DNA of 64,000 nt. Origin: an uncultured Acetatifactor sp. (GTDB taxonomy: Bacteria; Bacillota; Clostridia; Lachnospirales; Lachnospiraceae). The stretch covers positions 1 through 64,000 of the forward strand of contig CAKRZO010000012.1 of the NCBI GenBank assembly GCA_934433135.1, in the 5' to 3' direction. The notes under the pieces were generated by a model. The model had not been told where the DNA came from. It saw only the letters and a program-made list of their open reading frames with translations, and searched no databases. The position numbers were made by a program, and so were the translations under genes. Positions 1 to 8,494 of the stretch are shown here, one piece after another. The stretch's first letter is position 1, and the number at the start of each line of letters is the position of its first letter.

Positions 1-264
1 TCTGTTTCTAATCTCCAATTTATGCGACGCTTCTATCAGAGCTATCAAATTCAACAGACAGTGTCTGTTAAATTGTCATGGTCGCATTATTGTGAGCTGT
101 TGTCGATTTCAGACCCGGACAAACGCAGCTTCTACGAAAAGGAAACTATTAACTCAGGTTGGTCGATACGCGAATTAAAGCGGCAGATTTTTTCTTTGAT
201 TATTATGAGGGAAAGGAAAAATAATATAACAGAAAAAGGAACATACAAAAATGGAGAATTGTAA
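1..264 (+). pseudogene. DUF1016 (YhcG-type) N-terminal domain fragment, truncated at both ends
   Basis: The frame is open from base 1 and reads SVSNLQFMRRFY, then LSWSHYCELLSI and SGWSIRELKRQI, which is the characteristic N-terminal region of DUF1016/YhcG proteins (a helical domain normally followed by a PD-(D/E)XK nuclease domain, often found near restriction systems). After RELKRQI the similarity stops and about 20 unrelated residues lead to a stop. The nuclease domain is absent, so this is a remnant. The window cuts its 5' end. Its last bases overlap the start of the following nucleotidyltransferase gene, which suggests that a deletion joined the two. Confidence 0.75.
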
Positions 265-1279
265 AAACATTCTTAAAGGAACGGAATATCGTTTTATCCA
301 TACAAATGAGCATCTTGGCAGGCACGTGATTCTTCTCGGCCTTGCCGGCAGTTATTCTTACGGAACCAACATTGAGACGAGTGATATCGATATCCGGGGG
401 ATTGCACTGAATCAGAAATCGGATCTGATTGGTCTGACACGATTCGAAGTGTATGAGGACGAGAATACCGACACGGTTATTTATGCTTTGAATAAAATTG
501 TACCGCTGCTTCTTAACTGTAATCCCAATACCATAGAGCTGCTGGGGCTGAATGCGGAGCACTATCTGTATCTGAATGACATCGGCAGACTTTTGCTGGA
601 AAATAAGAAGCTGTTTTTGTCACGCAGGGCAATTCAGTCTTTTGGCGGATATGCGGACGCGCAGCTTCGAAGGCTCCAGAATGCACTTGCCAGGGACACC
701 CTCCCCCAAAGTGAGAAGGAGCAGCATATTTATAATTCCGTAAAAAACGCGATGCACAGCTTCAATACCCGCTATAGGGAATTTAAGAACGGGAGCATGG
801 AGATTTTTATCGACAAGGCTGTGAATCCTGAATTGGAGACGGAAATATTTGTGAATGCGAATTTGTCTCATTACCCGTTGAGAGACTATTCCGGCATGTG
901 GAATACCATGGCAAATGTGATCAAGGATTATGAGAAAATCGGAAAGCGCAATAAAAAGAAGGATGATCTTCATCTGAATAAACATGCAATGCATTTGATC
1001 AGGCTGTTCATGATGGCACTGGATATTTTGGAAAAAGGTGAAATCAGGACCTACAGAGAAAAAGAGCATGATTTGCTTATGGACATCCGAACCGGAAAGT
1101 ACCAAAAGGAAGACGGAAGTTTCCGTGAAAGCTTTTACGAGATACTTCAGGACTATGAAAAATGCCTGCATTACGCGGCAGAAAATACGGATTTACCGGA
1201 AGAGCCTGACAGGGAGAAGGTTCAGGAACTGGTAATGACCATAAATGAAAAAGTAATCCGGGAAGAAGAGGTGTTTTGA
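251..1279 (+). CDS. RlaP/YcgL-like nucleotidyltransferase (DNA polymerase beta superfamily)
   Basis: A 342-residue predicted cytoplasmic nucleotidyltransferase of the PF10127 type (YcgL, or RlaP of RNA-repair gene sets). The pol-beta signature is clear near the N terminus: GS at residues 33-34 in LAGSYSYGT, then the metal-binding pair D45 and D47 in SDIDIRG. The rest is helical and matches the family's usual length of roughly 250-350 residues. The ATG at 251 follows a GGAA-type ribosome binding site and overlaps the end of the upstream DUF1016 remnant. It should transfer a nucleotide to an unknown acceptor. RNA ligation-associated function is known only for some members, and no ligase gene is adjacent. 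A heavily deleted remnant of a second copy lies at about 6434-6490. Confidence 0.75.
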   Translation: MENCKNILKGTEYRFIHTNEHLGRHVILLGLAGSYSYGTNIETSDIDIRGIALNQKSDLIGLTRFEVYEDENTDTVIYALNKIVPLLLNCNPNTIELLGLNAEHYLYLNDIGRLLLENKKLFLSRRAIQSFGGYADAQLRRLQNALARDTLPQSEKEQHIYNSVKNAMHSFNTRYREFKNGSMEIFIDKAVNPELETEIFVNANLSHYPLRDYSGMWNTMANVIKDYEKIGKRNKKKDDLHLNKHAMHLIRLFMMALDILEKGEIRTYREKEHDLLMDIRTGKYQKEDGSFRESFYEILQDYEKCLHYAAENTDLPEEPDREKVQELVMTINEKVIREEEVF

Positions 1280-1359
1280 ATATTGAAGACGAAGAATATG
1301 GCATTAATTGAGATGATAAAAGGTGATATAACAAAAGCAACAGCTGCACAAGGAGACAA

Positions 1360-1713
1360 ATGATGGCAGATAATAAGGCGAATTATCCGGTAGTTACTCT
1401 TTGCGGAAGTACCCGCTTCAAAGAGGAATTTATGGAAGTGCAGAAGAGACTTACCCTGGAAGGAAACATTGTTATCAGTGTAGGCCTCTTTGGACATTCC
1501 GGTGATCAGGAAGTATGGGATGGCATGGAAGAAGGCGCTGTTTCCGAAACGAAAAAAATGCTTGATGATATGCATAAACGTAAGATTGATATGGCGGATT
1601 TAATCTATGTGATCAATGTAGGAGGCTATATCGGAGAAAGCACCAGGTCAGAGATTGCATACGCCAAAGCGCATGGCAAGGAAGTCCGTTATCTGGAGGA
1701 GCAGATGTTATGA
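1360..1713 (+). CDS. DUF4406 / nucleoside 2-deoxyribosyltransferase-like protein
   Basis: A 117-residue protein. The N-terminal VVTLCGSTRFKEEF motif, the middle DMADLIYVINVGGYIGEST and the final SEIAYAKAHGKEVRYLEE are typical of the DUF4406/nucleoside 2-deoxyribosyltransferase-like (Rossmann-type) group that acts on nucleoside-like substrates. The ATG at 1360 (or 1363) has AGGAGA just upstream. This is the intact parent of the remnants at 3424-3484, 6951-7010 and 8807-8998, so it appears to be a recombination anchor in this region. Its actual substrate cannot be read from the sequence. Confidence 0.75.
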   Translation: MMADNKANYPVVTLCGSTRFKEEFMEVQKRLTLEGNIVISVGLFGHSGDQEVWDGMEEGAVSETKKMLDDMHKRKIDMADLIYVINVGGYIGESTRSEIAYAKAHGKEVRYLEEQML

Positions 1714-1750
1714 TGTTCTGCATGAAATTTGTCAATAATGTGTTTACAAA
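1559..1750 (+). repeat. Parent copy of the recurring DUF4406 3' segment
   Basis: The last about 150 bases of the DUF4406 gene plus about 37 bases beyond its stop are repeated, with about 10-15% divergence, at 8807-8998. The last about 60 bases recur at 3424-3484 and 6951-7010. The matching tract includes the coding end GTTATCTGGAGGAGCAG and, for the 8807 copy only, the downstream tract GAAATTTGTCAATAATGTG. Similarity ends near 1750. Confidence 0.8.
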
Positions 1751-1898
1751 ACGGAAAGCTGAGTTTATTATGAAATGGATATGTAGTGACTGCATTCAAT
1801 GCAAATAGTGAGGATGAACATTATTGAAGATTTATATGCAGACTGGATCATAATAGAATTGTGTAAATGTAATTAATATCGGGGAGGAAAGTGTAGCA

Positions 1899-3488
1899 AT
1901 GGCAATTCCAACAAATATAAAAACGTTACTATCCGGTGAAGTAGTGGAGTGGGCAAGGATTGAATTTAAAGAAACATGGGATGCAGCAGCCTCTGTGAAA
2001 TCGATATGCGCATTTGCCAATGATCTTGATAACTGGGGCGGAGGCTATATTGTAGTAGGAGTAAAAGAGAAGAATGGCCGCCCAATGTACCCACTGCAAG
2101 GTGTGCCTGTAGAAAAGCTTGATAAGTATCAAAAGGAGATATTTTCTAAATGCAAACTCATCAGACCAGCGTATACTCCGATAATAGGAGTAGAGGCATA
2201 CCAGGATAAGCAGTTTATTGTTATCTGGTGTCCGGGTGGAGATAATAGACCATATTCATCGCCAAAGACTATGGAAAAGAATAATAAAGAGAGAATCCAT
2301 TACATCCGTAAAGCATCAAATACAGTAGAGCCATCGGATGATGAAGAAAAGGATTTATTTAATCTTGCAAACAGAGTCCCTTTTGACGATCGTGTAAATC
2401 ATCAGGCGGAGATGTCAGATTTAAATATAACGTTGATTCAAAACTACTTAAAAGAAGTTAAAAGTTCGCTGTATGAGAAATCTAAGACAGGGGATTTTAT
2501 TGAAGTGTGTAGAGACATGAATATTATTTGTACACTTCCTGAATATACTAAGCCTAAAAATGTAGGGTTAATGTTTTTTAGCATGGAACCGGACAAGTTC
2601 TTTCCATATAGCCAGATTGATGTGGTACAGTTCCCAAGTGGACTTGGTGGTAATGATATTATCGAAAAAACGTTCAAAGGACCTATTCAGCAGCAATTGC
2701 GTGAAGCTTTACAATACATTAGAAATGTAGTGCTTACTGAGAAAGTTGTGAAGCATCCGGAACGAGCAGAAGCAGATAGATTTTTCAACTATCCTTATGC
2801 GGCTATTGAAGAAGCTTTATCAAATGCAGTATATCACCGTGCATATGATGAGAGGGAGCCAATTGAGGTACGCGTAGAAAATGACAGAATTGAAATTGTA
2901 AGATTCCCGGGGCCTGACCGCTCGGTTACAATGGACGGGTTAAAAAGCTTCCGTGTCTCAAATCGCCGCTATAGAAATAGACGAATTGGGGATTTTTTAA
3001 AAGAATTGCATCTGACAGAGGGGAGAAACACCGGATTTAAGAAAATTTTGGATGCTTTGGAGGCGAATGGTTCACCGAAGCCGGAATTTGAGACGGATGA
3101 TGCAAGAACTTATTTTATCACAAGATTGTTTATACACGGAGGGTTTATTAAGGGAGCGGATGAACGGGACTTGAATGAAGTTAATAGTAAAAATGAGCGA
3201 AGTTTGAGCGAAGTTTCGAGCGAAGTTTTAAAAACAAGCGAATTTTGTAAACTGGAGAAGATAATAAAATATATTGAAGAGAAAGGAAAAATAACACCTA
3301 AAGAGGCGGAAGCAGTTAGTGGAAAATCAGCAGCAACCGTAAGAAGATATTTGAAAATATTAGTTGAGACAGGGTATGTAAAAGCGGAGGGAAAAACGAA
3401 TAATTCTGTGTATAGAATTAGCGCTTGCATACGCCAAAGCGCATGGCAAGGAAGTACGCTATCTGGAGGAGCAGATGTTATGATGTAA
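1899..3488 (+). CDS. AlbA_2 (Schlafen-like) ATP-binding regulator
   Basis: A 529-residue protein of the 'putative transcriptional regulator / ATP-binding' class. The N terminus carries the AlbA_2/Schlafen domain (EFKETWDAAASVKSICAFAN, then GGGYIVVGVKE, residues about 15-140). The middle contains an HATPase_c_4-type region (NYPYAAIEEALSNAVYHRAYDE, about residues 300-410). The C terminus has a winged-helix segment (ITPKEAEAVSGKSAATVRRYLKILVETGYV). GGGGAGGAAAG precedes the ATG. The final about 21 residues are unnatural: they are an out-of-frame reading of the DUF4406 tail repeat at 3424-3484, so the original C terminus was replaced. Members are commonly found in accessory and defence-type islands, but no function can be assigned here. 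Confidence 0.75.
   Translation: MAIPTNIKTLLSGEVVEWARIEFKETWDAAASVKSICAFANDLDNWGGGYIVVGVKEKNGRPMYPLQGVPVEKLDKYQKEIFSKCKLIRPAYTPIIGVEAYQDKQFIVIWCPGGDNRPYSSPKTMEKNNKERIHYIRKASNTVEPSDDEEKDLFNLANRVPFDDRVNHQAEMSDLNITLIQNYLKEVKSSLYEKSKTGDFIEVCRDMNIICTLPEYTKPKNVGLMFFSMEPDKFFPYSQIDVVQFPSGLGGNDIIEKTFKGPIQQQLREALQYIRNVVLTEKVVKHPERAEADRFFNYPYAAIEEALSNAVYHRAYDEREPIEVRVENDRIEIVRFPGPDRSVTMDGLKSFRVSNRRYRNRRIGDFLKELHLTEGRNTGFKKILDALEANGSPKPEFETDDARTYFITRLFIHGGFIKGADERDLNEVNSKNERSLSEVSSEVLKTSEFCKLEKIIKYIEEKGKITPKEAEAVSGKSAATVRRYLKILVETGYVKAEGKTNNSVYRISACIRQSAWQGSTLSGGADVMM
3424..3484 (+). repeat. DUF4406 3'-end remnant (copy 2)
   Basis: About 61 bases, nearly identical to the end of the DUF4406 gene (1656-1716), with only two or three substitutions. 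It lies inside the reading frame of the AlbA_2 gene but in a different frame from the original, and it supplies that gene's last codons and stop. Confidence 0.85.
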
Positions 3489-3551
3489 AAGAAAATAGAA
3501 GGCGAAGGAAATTTTAACTCGTAAATATTCGGAACGGAGGCAATAAACGTT

Positions 3552-3914
3552 ATGAGAACAATAGGAAATATACTGTGGTTTCTTTTAGGAGGGCTGGTCG
3601 GAGGATTGGCCTGGATCGTTGCGGGAATGCTCTGGTGCATTACCATTGTGGGGATTCCGGTAGGATTACAGTGTTTTAAATTCGCAGGGCTGGCATTCTG
3701 GCCCTTCGGCAAAGCAGTGATATACGGAAGCGGAACCTTTTCCTTCCTGGTGAATCTGATCTGGATCGTGTTTTTCGGATGGGAGATGGCGCTTGGGAAC
3801 CTGATTGTCGGCTGCCTGTGGTGCATTACCATCGTAGGAATTCCTTTCGGCAAACAGTTCTTCAAAATGGCCAGACTGTCCCTTATGCCCTTTGGCGCAG
3901 CTGTGGTCGGATAG
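3552..3914 (+). CDS. YccF domain-containing inner membrane protein
   Basis: A 120-residue membrane protein with two YccF-type halves. Each half contains the signature WCITIVGIPxG followed by a hydrophobic stretch and FGK (LWCITIVGIPVGLQCFK at about residues 29-45; LWCITIVGIPFGKQFFK at about 87-103). Four membrane segments are likely. ACGGAGG at 3534 precedes the ATG. The function of YccF proteins is unknown. The internal duplication is also visible in the DNA (TTCGGCAAA occurs in both halves), and a deletion between these two sites explains the remnant at 4911-5014. Confidence 0.85.
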   Translation: MRTIGNILWFLLGGLVGGLAWIVAGMLWCITIVGIPVGLQCFKFAGLAFWPFGKAVIYGSGTFSFLVNLIWIVFFGWEMALGNLIVGCLWCITIVGIPFGKQFFKMARLSLMPFGAAVVG

Positions 3915-4030
3915 GAACGGTTTATTGTTCCGGCGGGATACCGAATTGATCATAGGGTATGAATGAAGTGCATCCATTCAGATACATCCCTACATAGGAA
4001 ATTTGAAAATATCGGATTGGAGGTGCTTGC

Positions 4031-4474
4031 ATGATTACGATATTTAAGAATAAGAAAGACATTCCGCCTGCTATGAATTACGTAGAGCTTAACGATGTAT
4101 TCTTTAATCAGAATACAGTTACAGAATTGGATGATAGGGCAAGTGCCATTGTTGAAAAAATAGATGCATCCAGATTGATTGGAAAATACAAGATGGAATC
4201 AAGGTTTAATGGCGTTACATTGGATATTGATTGCTTGTCAACAGGCTGTAAAACGGTGTTAAATGTGCTGTATTTCTCGGACAAAGTCTTTTGCCTCAAA
4301 GAATGTGGTGATAATGCATTGGAAGTATTATACGGATTGGAGACCGGAGCGGTGTATAGTGATTATGCAATAATACCATTTGATATGAATGGCGTCAAAG
4401 TCTCTGATAAAAACGGGACAAGAGTTATCAAGGATTATGAAGAATTAAAGAAGTGGTGGCAGGATGAAGAGTAA
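4031..4474 (+). CDS. DUF4869 domain-containing protein
   Basis: A 147-residue soluble protein that I recognise as DUF4869 from its start MITIFKNKKDIPPAMNYVEL and the C-terminal IIPFDMNGVKVSDK. The family function is not known. GGAGGTGCTTGC precedes the ATG. The next gene (4464-4891) starts ten bases before this one stops and encodes a short P-loop ATPase, so the two probably formed a translationally coupled pair until the ATPase was frameshifted. Confidence 0.7.
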   Translation: MITIFKNKKDIPPAMNYVELNDVFFNQNTVTELDDRASAIVEKIDASRLIGKYKMESRFNGVTLDIDCLSTGCKTVLNVLYFSDKVFCLKECGDNALEVLYGLETGAVYSDYAIIPFDMNGVKVSDKNGTRVIKDYEELKKWWQDEE

Positions 4475-4891
4475 GCCGATTGTCATGGAACATTTTTCAA
4501 CAGTTCATACTTCGTATATACTCAATTTTGATTTTACGAATAATATTACGATACTTACTGGCTCGTCAGCGACCGGAAAACCACATCATTTTCATTTTTA
4601 AGAGAGTGTATGGCAGTAAATCCGAAGATTTTATGCATAAATTATCAAGATTATCAGAAAGATATCAAGAAACTTATTGCCGGTGAAACAGGTAAGTTGA
4701 TCGTGATTGATAATGCAGATATTCTGCTAAATGATGACACACGAAAGTATATTTCAATGGATGATAAAAATCAGTATTTGATCATAGGAAGAAATCCCGG
4801 AAATCTGTTTGCAACAAGTGATAATCTATTTGAACTCGTAAACGAGAAAAAAGGTGATCAGACGGAATTCAGATTGAAAAAATATTTGTAA
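4464..4891 (+). pseudogene. Small P-loop ATPase, frameshifted in the Walker A motif
   Basis: The ATG at 4464 overlaps the DUF4869 gene. The frame reads MKSKPIVMEHFSTV and continues to ITILTGSSATGK, then shifts at the A-run around 4578 and stops at 4599-4601. Adding one A restores GSSATGKTTSFSFLRECMAV, which continues in the next frame through KLIVIDNADILL (Walker B-like) to a stop at 4889-4891. The restored product would be about 142 residues. The defect is a single-base deletion in a short homopolymer inside the P-loop, so it could be a true inactivation, a slippage-type switch or a sequencing error. An internal restart at the ATG at 4610 would lack the P-loop. Confidence 0.75.
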
Positions 4892-4910
4892 GACACCTGC
4901 AGTGTCGTCA

Positions 4911-5014
4911 GGCTGGCGTTCTGGCTCTTCGGCAAACAGTTCTTCATAATGGACAGAACTGCCCCTTATGCCCTTTGGCGCAGCTGTGGTAGGATAGGAA
5001 CGGATTGCTGTTCC
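4911..5014 (+). pseudogene. YccF gene remnant (internal deletion)
   Basis: About 100 bases match the YccF gene at 3552-3914 and its downstream flank. It begins like the first half (GGCTGGCGTTCTGG versus GGCTGGCATTCTGG at 3689) and jumps at TTCGGCAAA to the end of the second half (CCTTATGCCCTTTGGCGCAG). It then runs past the stop into the same GGATAGGAACGG flank. The junction sits exactly at the sequence shared by both halves of the intact gene, as expected for deletion between direct repeats. Confidence 0.8.
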
Positions 5015-5025
5015 GATGCATGAAG

Positions 5026-5081
5026 GAATGAAGAAAAAGTGGAGTTTGGTTTTGATGAAGTTTTTGAAAGAAGTGCAGTAA
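5026..5081 (+). pseudogene. Remnant of the Fic-type C-terminal gene
   Basis: Two short pieces match the gene fragment at 6434-6945. GAATGAAGAAAAAGTGGA equals 6630-6647, and TTTGGTTTTGATGAAG followed by AAGAAGTGCAG equals about 6769-6800, with the intervening about 120 bases missing. No product is expected. Confidence 0.65.
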
Positions 5082-5108
5082 ATCGTAATCAAGCGGAGGA
5101 TGAATGTA

Positions 5109-5276
5109 ATGGAGATTTCAAAAGCAGATTGGAAGTTGTTTTGTGAACGCGTGCCTGCCTGGCAGGGGCATTATATGGAGCGCCTGGCAAGGGAATATGT
5201 TGAACTGCTGACTTCTCCCGGAGAGGCATCGGATCATTTCTGGAAATTGAAGAAGCAAGTCAGGCGGGATGCATAA
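5109..5276 (+). pseudogene. Truncated copy of a duplicated ~105-residue gene family
   Basis: The frame starts MEISKADWKLFCERVPAW after the leader AGCGGAGGATGAATGTA and matches the intact gene at 8495-8812 for about 50 residues (SPGEASDHFWKLKKQ). It then stops early after RRDA, so it is 55 residues instead of about 106. It probably arose by deletion when the DUF6155 gene was joined downstream. The family is conserved among Lachnospiraceae but I know no function for it. Confidence 0.7.
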
Positions 5277-5299
5277 TTGGTCATGGGGAGAGAAAGAAT

Positions 5300-5842
5300 A
5301 TGACACTAACGCAATATAAAAAAGTAATTAAAGCTTTGGCCAGAGAGGAATTGGAGAACCATTTGTTTGAAATGTTCAAATCTTCTGAAGTTTTCAAGGA
5401 TATCGAAAGTAGTTATTGGAGCAAGGACTCCGGTGATGAATTAATAGCCTCTTTGCAGAAACGCTTAGAAAAGGTTTTCTGGAAGGGACAGTTTTCTTTG
5501 GGTGAATGTAAAAGTGTGTTGAAAGACTACCTATGCAGAACAACAGACGAAGGAACGAAAGCCCTGATGCACCTTGCTTTTGCCCGCGAAGCAGCCGAAC
5601 TTAGTGCGGCTTACGGTGATTTTAATGAAAGATTTTACAACAGCCTTGAATCCTCAGCTGAAAAATTTCTGGATTATGCCAAACTGCATCCGGATTTCTT
5701 CAGTCTCCATGAAGCAGATTTCGAAAACCTCATATCGACTGCCTCATTGTTGGGCTATGGTGTCCCAGATGATCTGAGATATATGATGGAGGATGTTCGT
5801 ATAGAACTCGGGTATTATGATGAACCGGATGAGGACGAGTGA
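5300..5842 (+). CDS. DUF6155-like protein
   Basis: A 180-residue, acidic, helical, soluble protein. The start MTLTQYKKVIKALAREELE and the segment MFKSSEVFKDIESSYW are like DUF6155 proteins of Firmicutes, whose function is unknown. GGGGAGAGAAAGAAT precedes the ATG. It lies alone between two members of the 'WKLF' small gene family (5109 and 6072), within the mosaic region. No catalytic motif is visible. Confidence 0.6.
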   Translation: MTLTQYKKVIKALAREELENHLFEMFKSSEVFKDIESSYWSKDSGDELIASLQKRLEKVFWKGQFSLGECKSVLKDYLCRTTDEGTKALMHLAFAREAAELSAAYGDFNERFYNSLESSAEKFLDYAKLHPDFFSLHEADFENLISTASLLGYGVPDDLRYMMEDVRIELGYYDEPDEDE

Positions 5843-5921
5843 CAGCATAAAATACTGCTTTTGTAAGCTAAACAGAAAATACTTTATAAGGAGCTTGTTT
5901 ATACACGAGAAGTTTTTAAAT

Positions 5922-5951
5922 GATGAGCCGAAAAGAACTTTTCGGTTCATC
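5922..5951. other. Perfect hairpin in the 5843-6071 gap
   Basis: GATGAGCCGAAAA and TTTTCGG(T)TCATC form a 13-bp stem, with a single G-T/mismatch position, around the loop GAAC. There is no clear T-run after it, so it is at best a weak terminator of the DUF6155 gene. Nothing else is recognisable in this 229-base gap. Confidence 0.4.
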
Positions 5952-6071
5952 CAGTGAGCACCCCAAAACTTCCGATCCGGAGAAAGAAGTACCAAGGAGA
6001 AATAGGTATAGCGAAAGAAGACAGAACAGGTAATAGAAAAACAAGAGAATGGAAATGAAAGGAATCAAATT

Positions 6072-6410
6072 ATGGATATAAGTAAAAGAGATTGGAAATT
6101 ATTTCAAGAAAGATTATCAGGCTGGCAGGAAAAATATATGGAAGATCTCGTTAAAAAATATGTGAACTTTCTGAATGATGACACAAGGCTTGCATCGGAC
6201 AAATTTTGGGAATTGGAAAAGCGGATAAAAAAAGATAAGTGTCATCCGGGGGTTATTATGGAGGTGAGCAAGTCAGAGGCACTGATGGATATCGTTCGTC
6301 TTATAAGACTAAAGGTAATTACATATGATGATTTATCAGATTTCAGTGACGAATTACAGCAGCGAGTAAGAAGAATACTTGAGCCACTGCCCGATAGTGT
6401 CTCATCTTGA
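6072..6410 (+). CDS. Conserved hypothetical protein, 'WKLF' small gene family
   Basis: A 112-residue soluble protein that begins MDISKRDWKLFQERLSGWQ and is clearly homologous to the genes at 8495 (intact) and 5109 (truncated). Conserved features are KxDWKLFxER near the start, a central ASDxFWxLEKRI and a helical C terminus (LRRxIxLKVITYDDLxDFS-like). AAAGGAATCAAATT precedes the ATG. This copy differs by about 50% from the 8495 copy, so the duplication is old or they were acquired separately. The role is unknown. Confidence 0.65.
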   Translation: MDISKRDWKLFQERLSGWQEKYMEDLVKKYVNFLNDDTRLASDKFWELEKRIKKDKCHPGVIMEVSKSEALMDIVRLIRLKVITYDDLSDFSDELQQRVRRILEPLPDSVSS

Positions 6411-6433
6411 AAGACCAAAGCTATTCCTTTATA

Positions 6434-6945
6434 AGGAACATACAAAGGTGGAGAACTGTAAGAACATTCGTATGTTTTTGTCACGCAAGGCACTTGTCCG
6501 TGCAAACTATACGAACCTGCAAAAAGGTATTCATGAAACAACAGAGTATCTGGAAGCGTTTCTCAGGAATCTGCTTTTGAACGAGAAAAATGAACTTCAC
6601 AATCGAAACCTTCATATAAGTGGACTTTTGAATGAAGAAAAAGTGGATATTGAGAATGAGAAAGTGGACATTCAAGATACAAAAGTGGACATTGAAAGTG
6701 TGCTTTTCGAAAAGGGCAGCGAGTTTTCAGTAAAAACGACAGTTCATATGCATAGATTTTTTGAGAGGTTTGGTTTTGATGAAGTTTTTGGAAGAAGTGC
6801 AGCAATGGAACTTCTTGAGCTGAAAAGTTCAGGTGCTTCCAAACTTCTTTCCAATCTGGTGCAGGCAGATATTATTGAACCGGTATCCGGTCACGGAAAA
6901 GGAAAATATAAATTCAAAAATTCCAGACGGTGTCTGGGAAAATGA
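6434..6945 (+). pseudogene. Chimeric remnant: nucleotidyltransferase start fused to Fic protein C-terminal region
   Basis: The first about 55 bases match two separated parts of the nucleotidyltransferase gene at 251: GGAACATACAAA with GAACTGTAA (its leader and first codons, with the ATG changed to GTG), then TTTTTGTCACGC (base 614 onward). From about 6490 the frame reads NLQKGIHETTEYLEAFLRNLLL and continues with three repeats of KVDI(E/Q) and a winged-helix-like end (FGRSAAMELLELKSSGASKLL). This is the C-terminal part of Fic/DOC-type proteins in Firmicutes. The Fic catalytic HPFxxGNG motif is missing. A frame is open to 6945 (possible ATG at 6472), but it should not have Fic activity. Confidence 0.7.
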
Positions 6946-6950
6946 AGAAT

Positions 6951-7010
6951 TGCATACGCCAAAGTGCATGGCAAGGAAGTCCATTATCTGGAGGAGCAGA
7001 TGTTATGATG
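6951..7010 (+). repeat. DUF4406 3'-end remnant (copy 3)
   Basis: About 60 bases match 1656-1716 with three or four substitutions, directly after the stop of the Fic remnant. The match ends at the TGATG after the DUF4406 stop. Confidence 0.85.
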
Positions 7011-7115
7011 CAAAAGAGGTAGGAAAAATTATTGTTGAGCAGTCCCTCATTTTTTTGCAATTCTTATTGAATATTTCCCTCATTTTTTGTATACTATAGA
7101 AGCGGAGGTCTGGAA

Positions 7116-8489
7116 ATGGCAGGTATTTATTTGAAACGAAAAATCGATGCTTACTTAATTCAATGGAAAGAAGATGCAGAGCGAAAACCTCTGATTGTCA
7201 AAGGGGCGAGGCAGGTTGGCAAGACGGAATCTATATGCCGCTTTGCTAGGGAAAATTACAAGAATGTAATTTACATTAATTTTGTCGAAGAACCAAAATA
7301 TAAGTTAATTACGGAAGATGGCTACAAAACGGATGATATTATTCGAAATATATCCAGGATGGATCCTGCCAAGAGATTTGAGGCAGGTAAGACGATATTG
7401 ATATTTGACGAGCTTCAGGAATTTCCGGAACTGGCTACTTCCTTAAAATTTTTTAAGATGGACGCCCGCTTTGATGTAATCTGCAGCGGATCTCTGCTGG
7501 GCATTCAGTACAAGAGAATCGAGAGCCAGAGTGTTGGTTATAAAGTGGATTACAGTATGGTGTCCATGGATTTTGAAGAGTTTTTGTGGGCGAAAGGGTA
7601 TGATGATTCAAACACAGAGAATATGCTGGAGCATATGAAGGCGGAAAAGCCCTTTTCGGAAATAGAAATGAAGGTATACGGCAGCCTGCTCCTGGATTAT
7701 TGCATTTTGGGCGGAATGCCGGCAGTGGTAAGAGAGTATATCCGCAAAGGAACATTTGAGAGAACGTTGGAGATTCAAAGGCAGCTGTTAAATGACTATC
7801 GTGAAGATATTCGTAAGTACGCAGACGGGATGGATCAGACAAGAATCCTGAATGTATTTGAGCAGATACCGATGCAGCTTGCGAAAGATAATAAGAAATT
7901 CCAAATCAGCAAAGTGGCAAAGGGAGCCCGATTTAAGGATTACCGGGGATGTATAGAATGGCTGAGGGATGCCGGAATTGTTAATATATGCTATTGCCTC
8001 AATTTTCCGGAATTGCCATTAAGAGGAAATTACGAGCACACGAAATATAAGCTTTATTTTTTTGATACCGGCATTTTTGTTGCCATGCTGGATGAAGAGG
8101 CACAGGAGGATCTGAGAGCCAACAGGAATCTCGGCGTTTATAAAGGAGCTCTATATGAAAATATTGTAGGAGAAGCACTGGTAAAAGCAGGATACGATCT
8201 GTATTATTATAAAAAGGAAGATTCTTATCTGGAAGAAGATTTTTTTGTGAGAACAAAAGATTACCTGGTACCGGTGGAAGTGAAGGCAACCAATGGAATG
8301 GCAAAATCCCTCAGAACTTTATTGAAAAGTGACAGCTATCCGGATATTAAGTATGGAATCAAATTTACGTCAGGAAATATTGGATATAGTGATAATATTT
8401 ATACATTTCCGTATTTCTGCACTTTTCTATTGAAGCGCTATCTGAAGGAAACAAGCCTTGATCGTGAGAACCGTTGTCTAGGAGGATGA
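7116..8489 (+). CDS. DUF4143-family AAA+ ATPase
   Basis: A 457-residue protein of the AAA_14 plus DUF4143 architecture. Walker A is GARQVGKTE (residues 30-38) and Walker B is TILIFDELQEFP. The CSGSLLG sensor region follows. The C terminus (LYENIVGEALVKAGYDLYYYKK, then VPVEVKATNG) has the PD-(D/E)XK-like fold typical of DUF4143. GCGGAGGTCTGGAA precedes the ATG. These ATPases are widespread in bacteria and archaea, are frequently found in mobile or defence-associated regions, and have no firmly assigned function. The following small gene begins at or just before this stop. Confidence 0.85.
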   Translation: MAGIYLKRKIDAYLIQWKEDAERKPLIVKGARQVGKTESICRFARENYKNVIYINFVEEPKYKLITEDGYKTDDIIRNISRMDPAKRFEAGKTILIFDELQEFPELATSLKFFKMDARFDVICSGSLLGIQYKRIESQSVGYKVDYSMVSMDFEEFLWAKGYDDSNTENMLEHMKAEKPFSEIEMKVYGSLLLDYCILGGMPAVVREYIRKGTFERTLEIQRQLLNDYREDIRKYADGMDQTRILNVFEQIPMQLAKDNKKFQISKVAKGARFKDYRGCIEWLRDAGIVNICYCLNFPELPLRGNYEHTKYKLYFFDTGIFVAMLDEEAQEDLRANRNLGVYKGALYENIVGEALVKAGYDLYYYKKEDSYLEEDFFVRTKDYLVPVEVKATNGMAKSLRTLLKSDSYPDIKYGIKFTSGNIGYSDNIYTFPYFCTFLLKRYLKETSLDRENRCLGG

Positions 8490-8494
8490 ATGTA

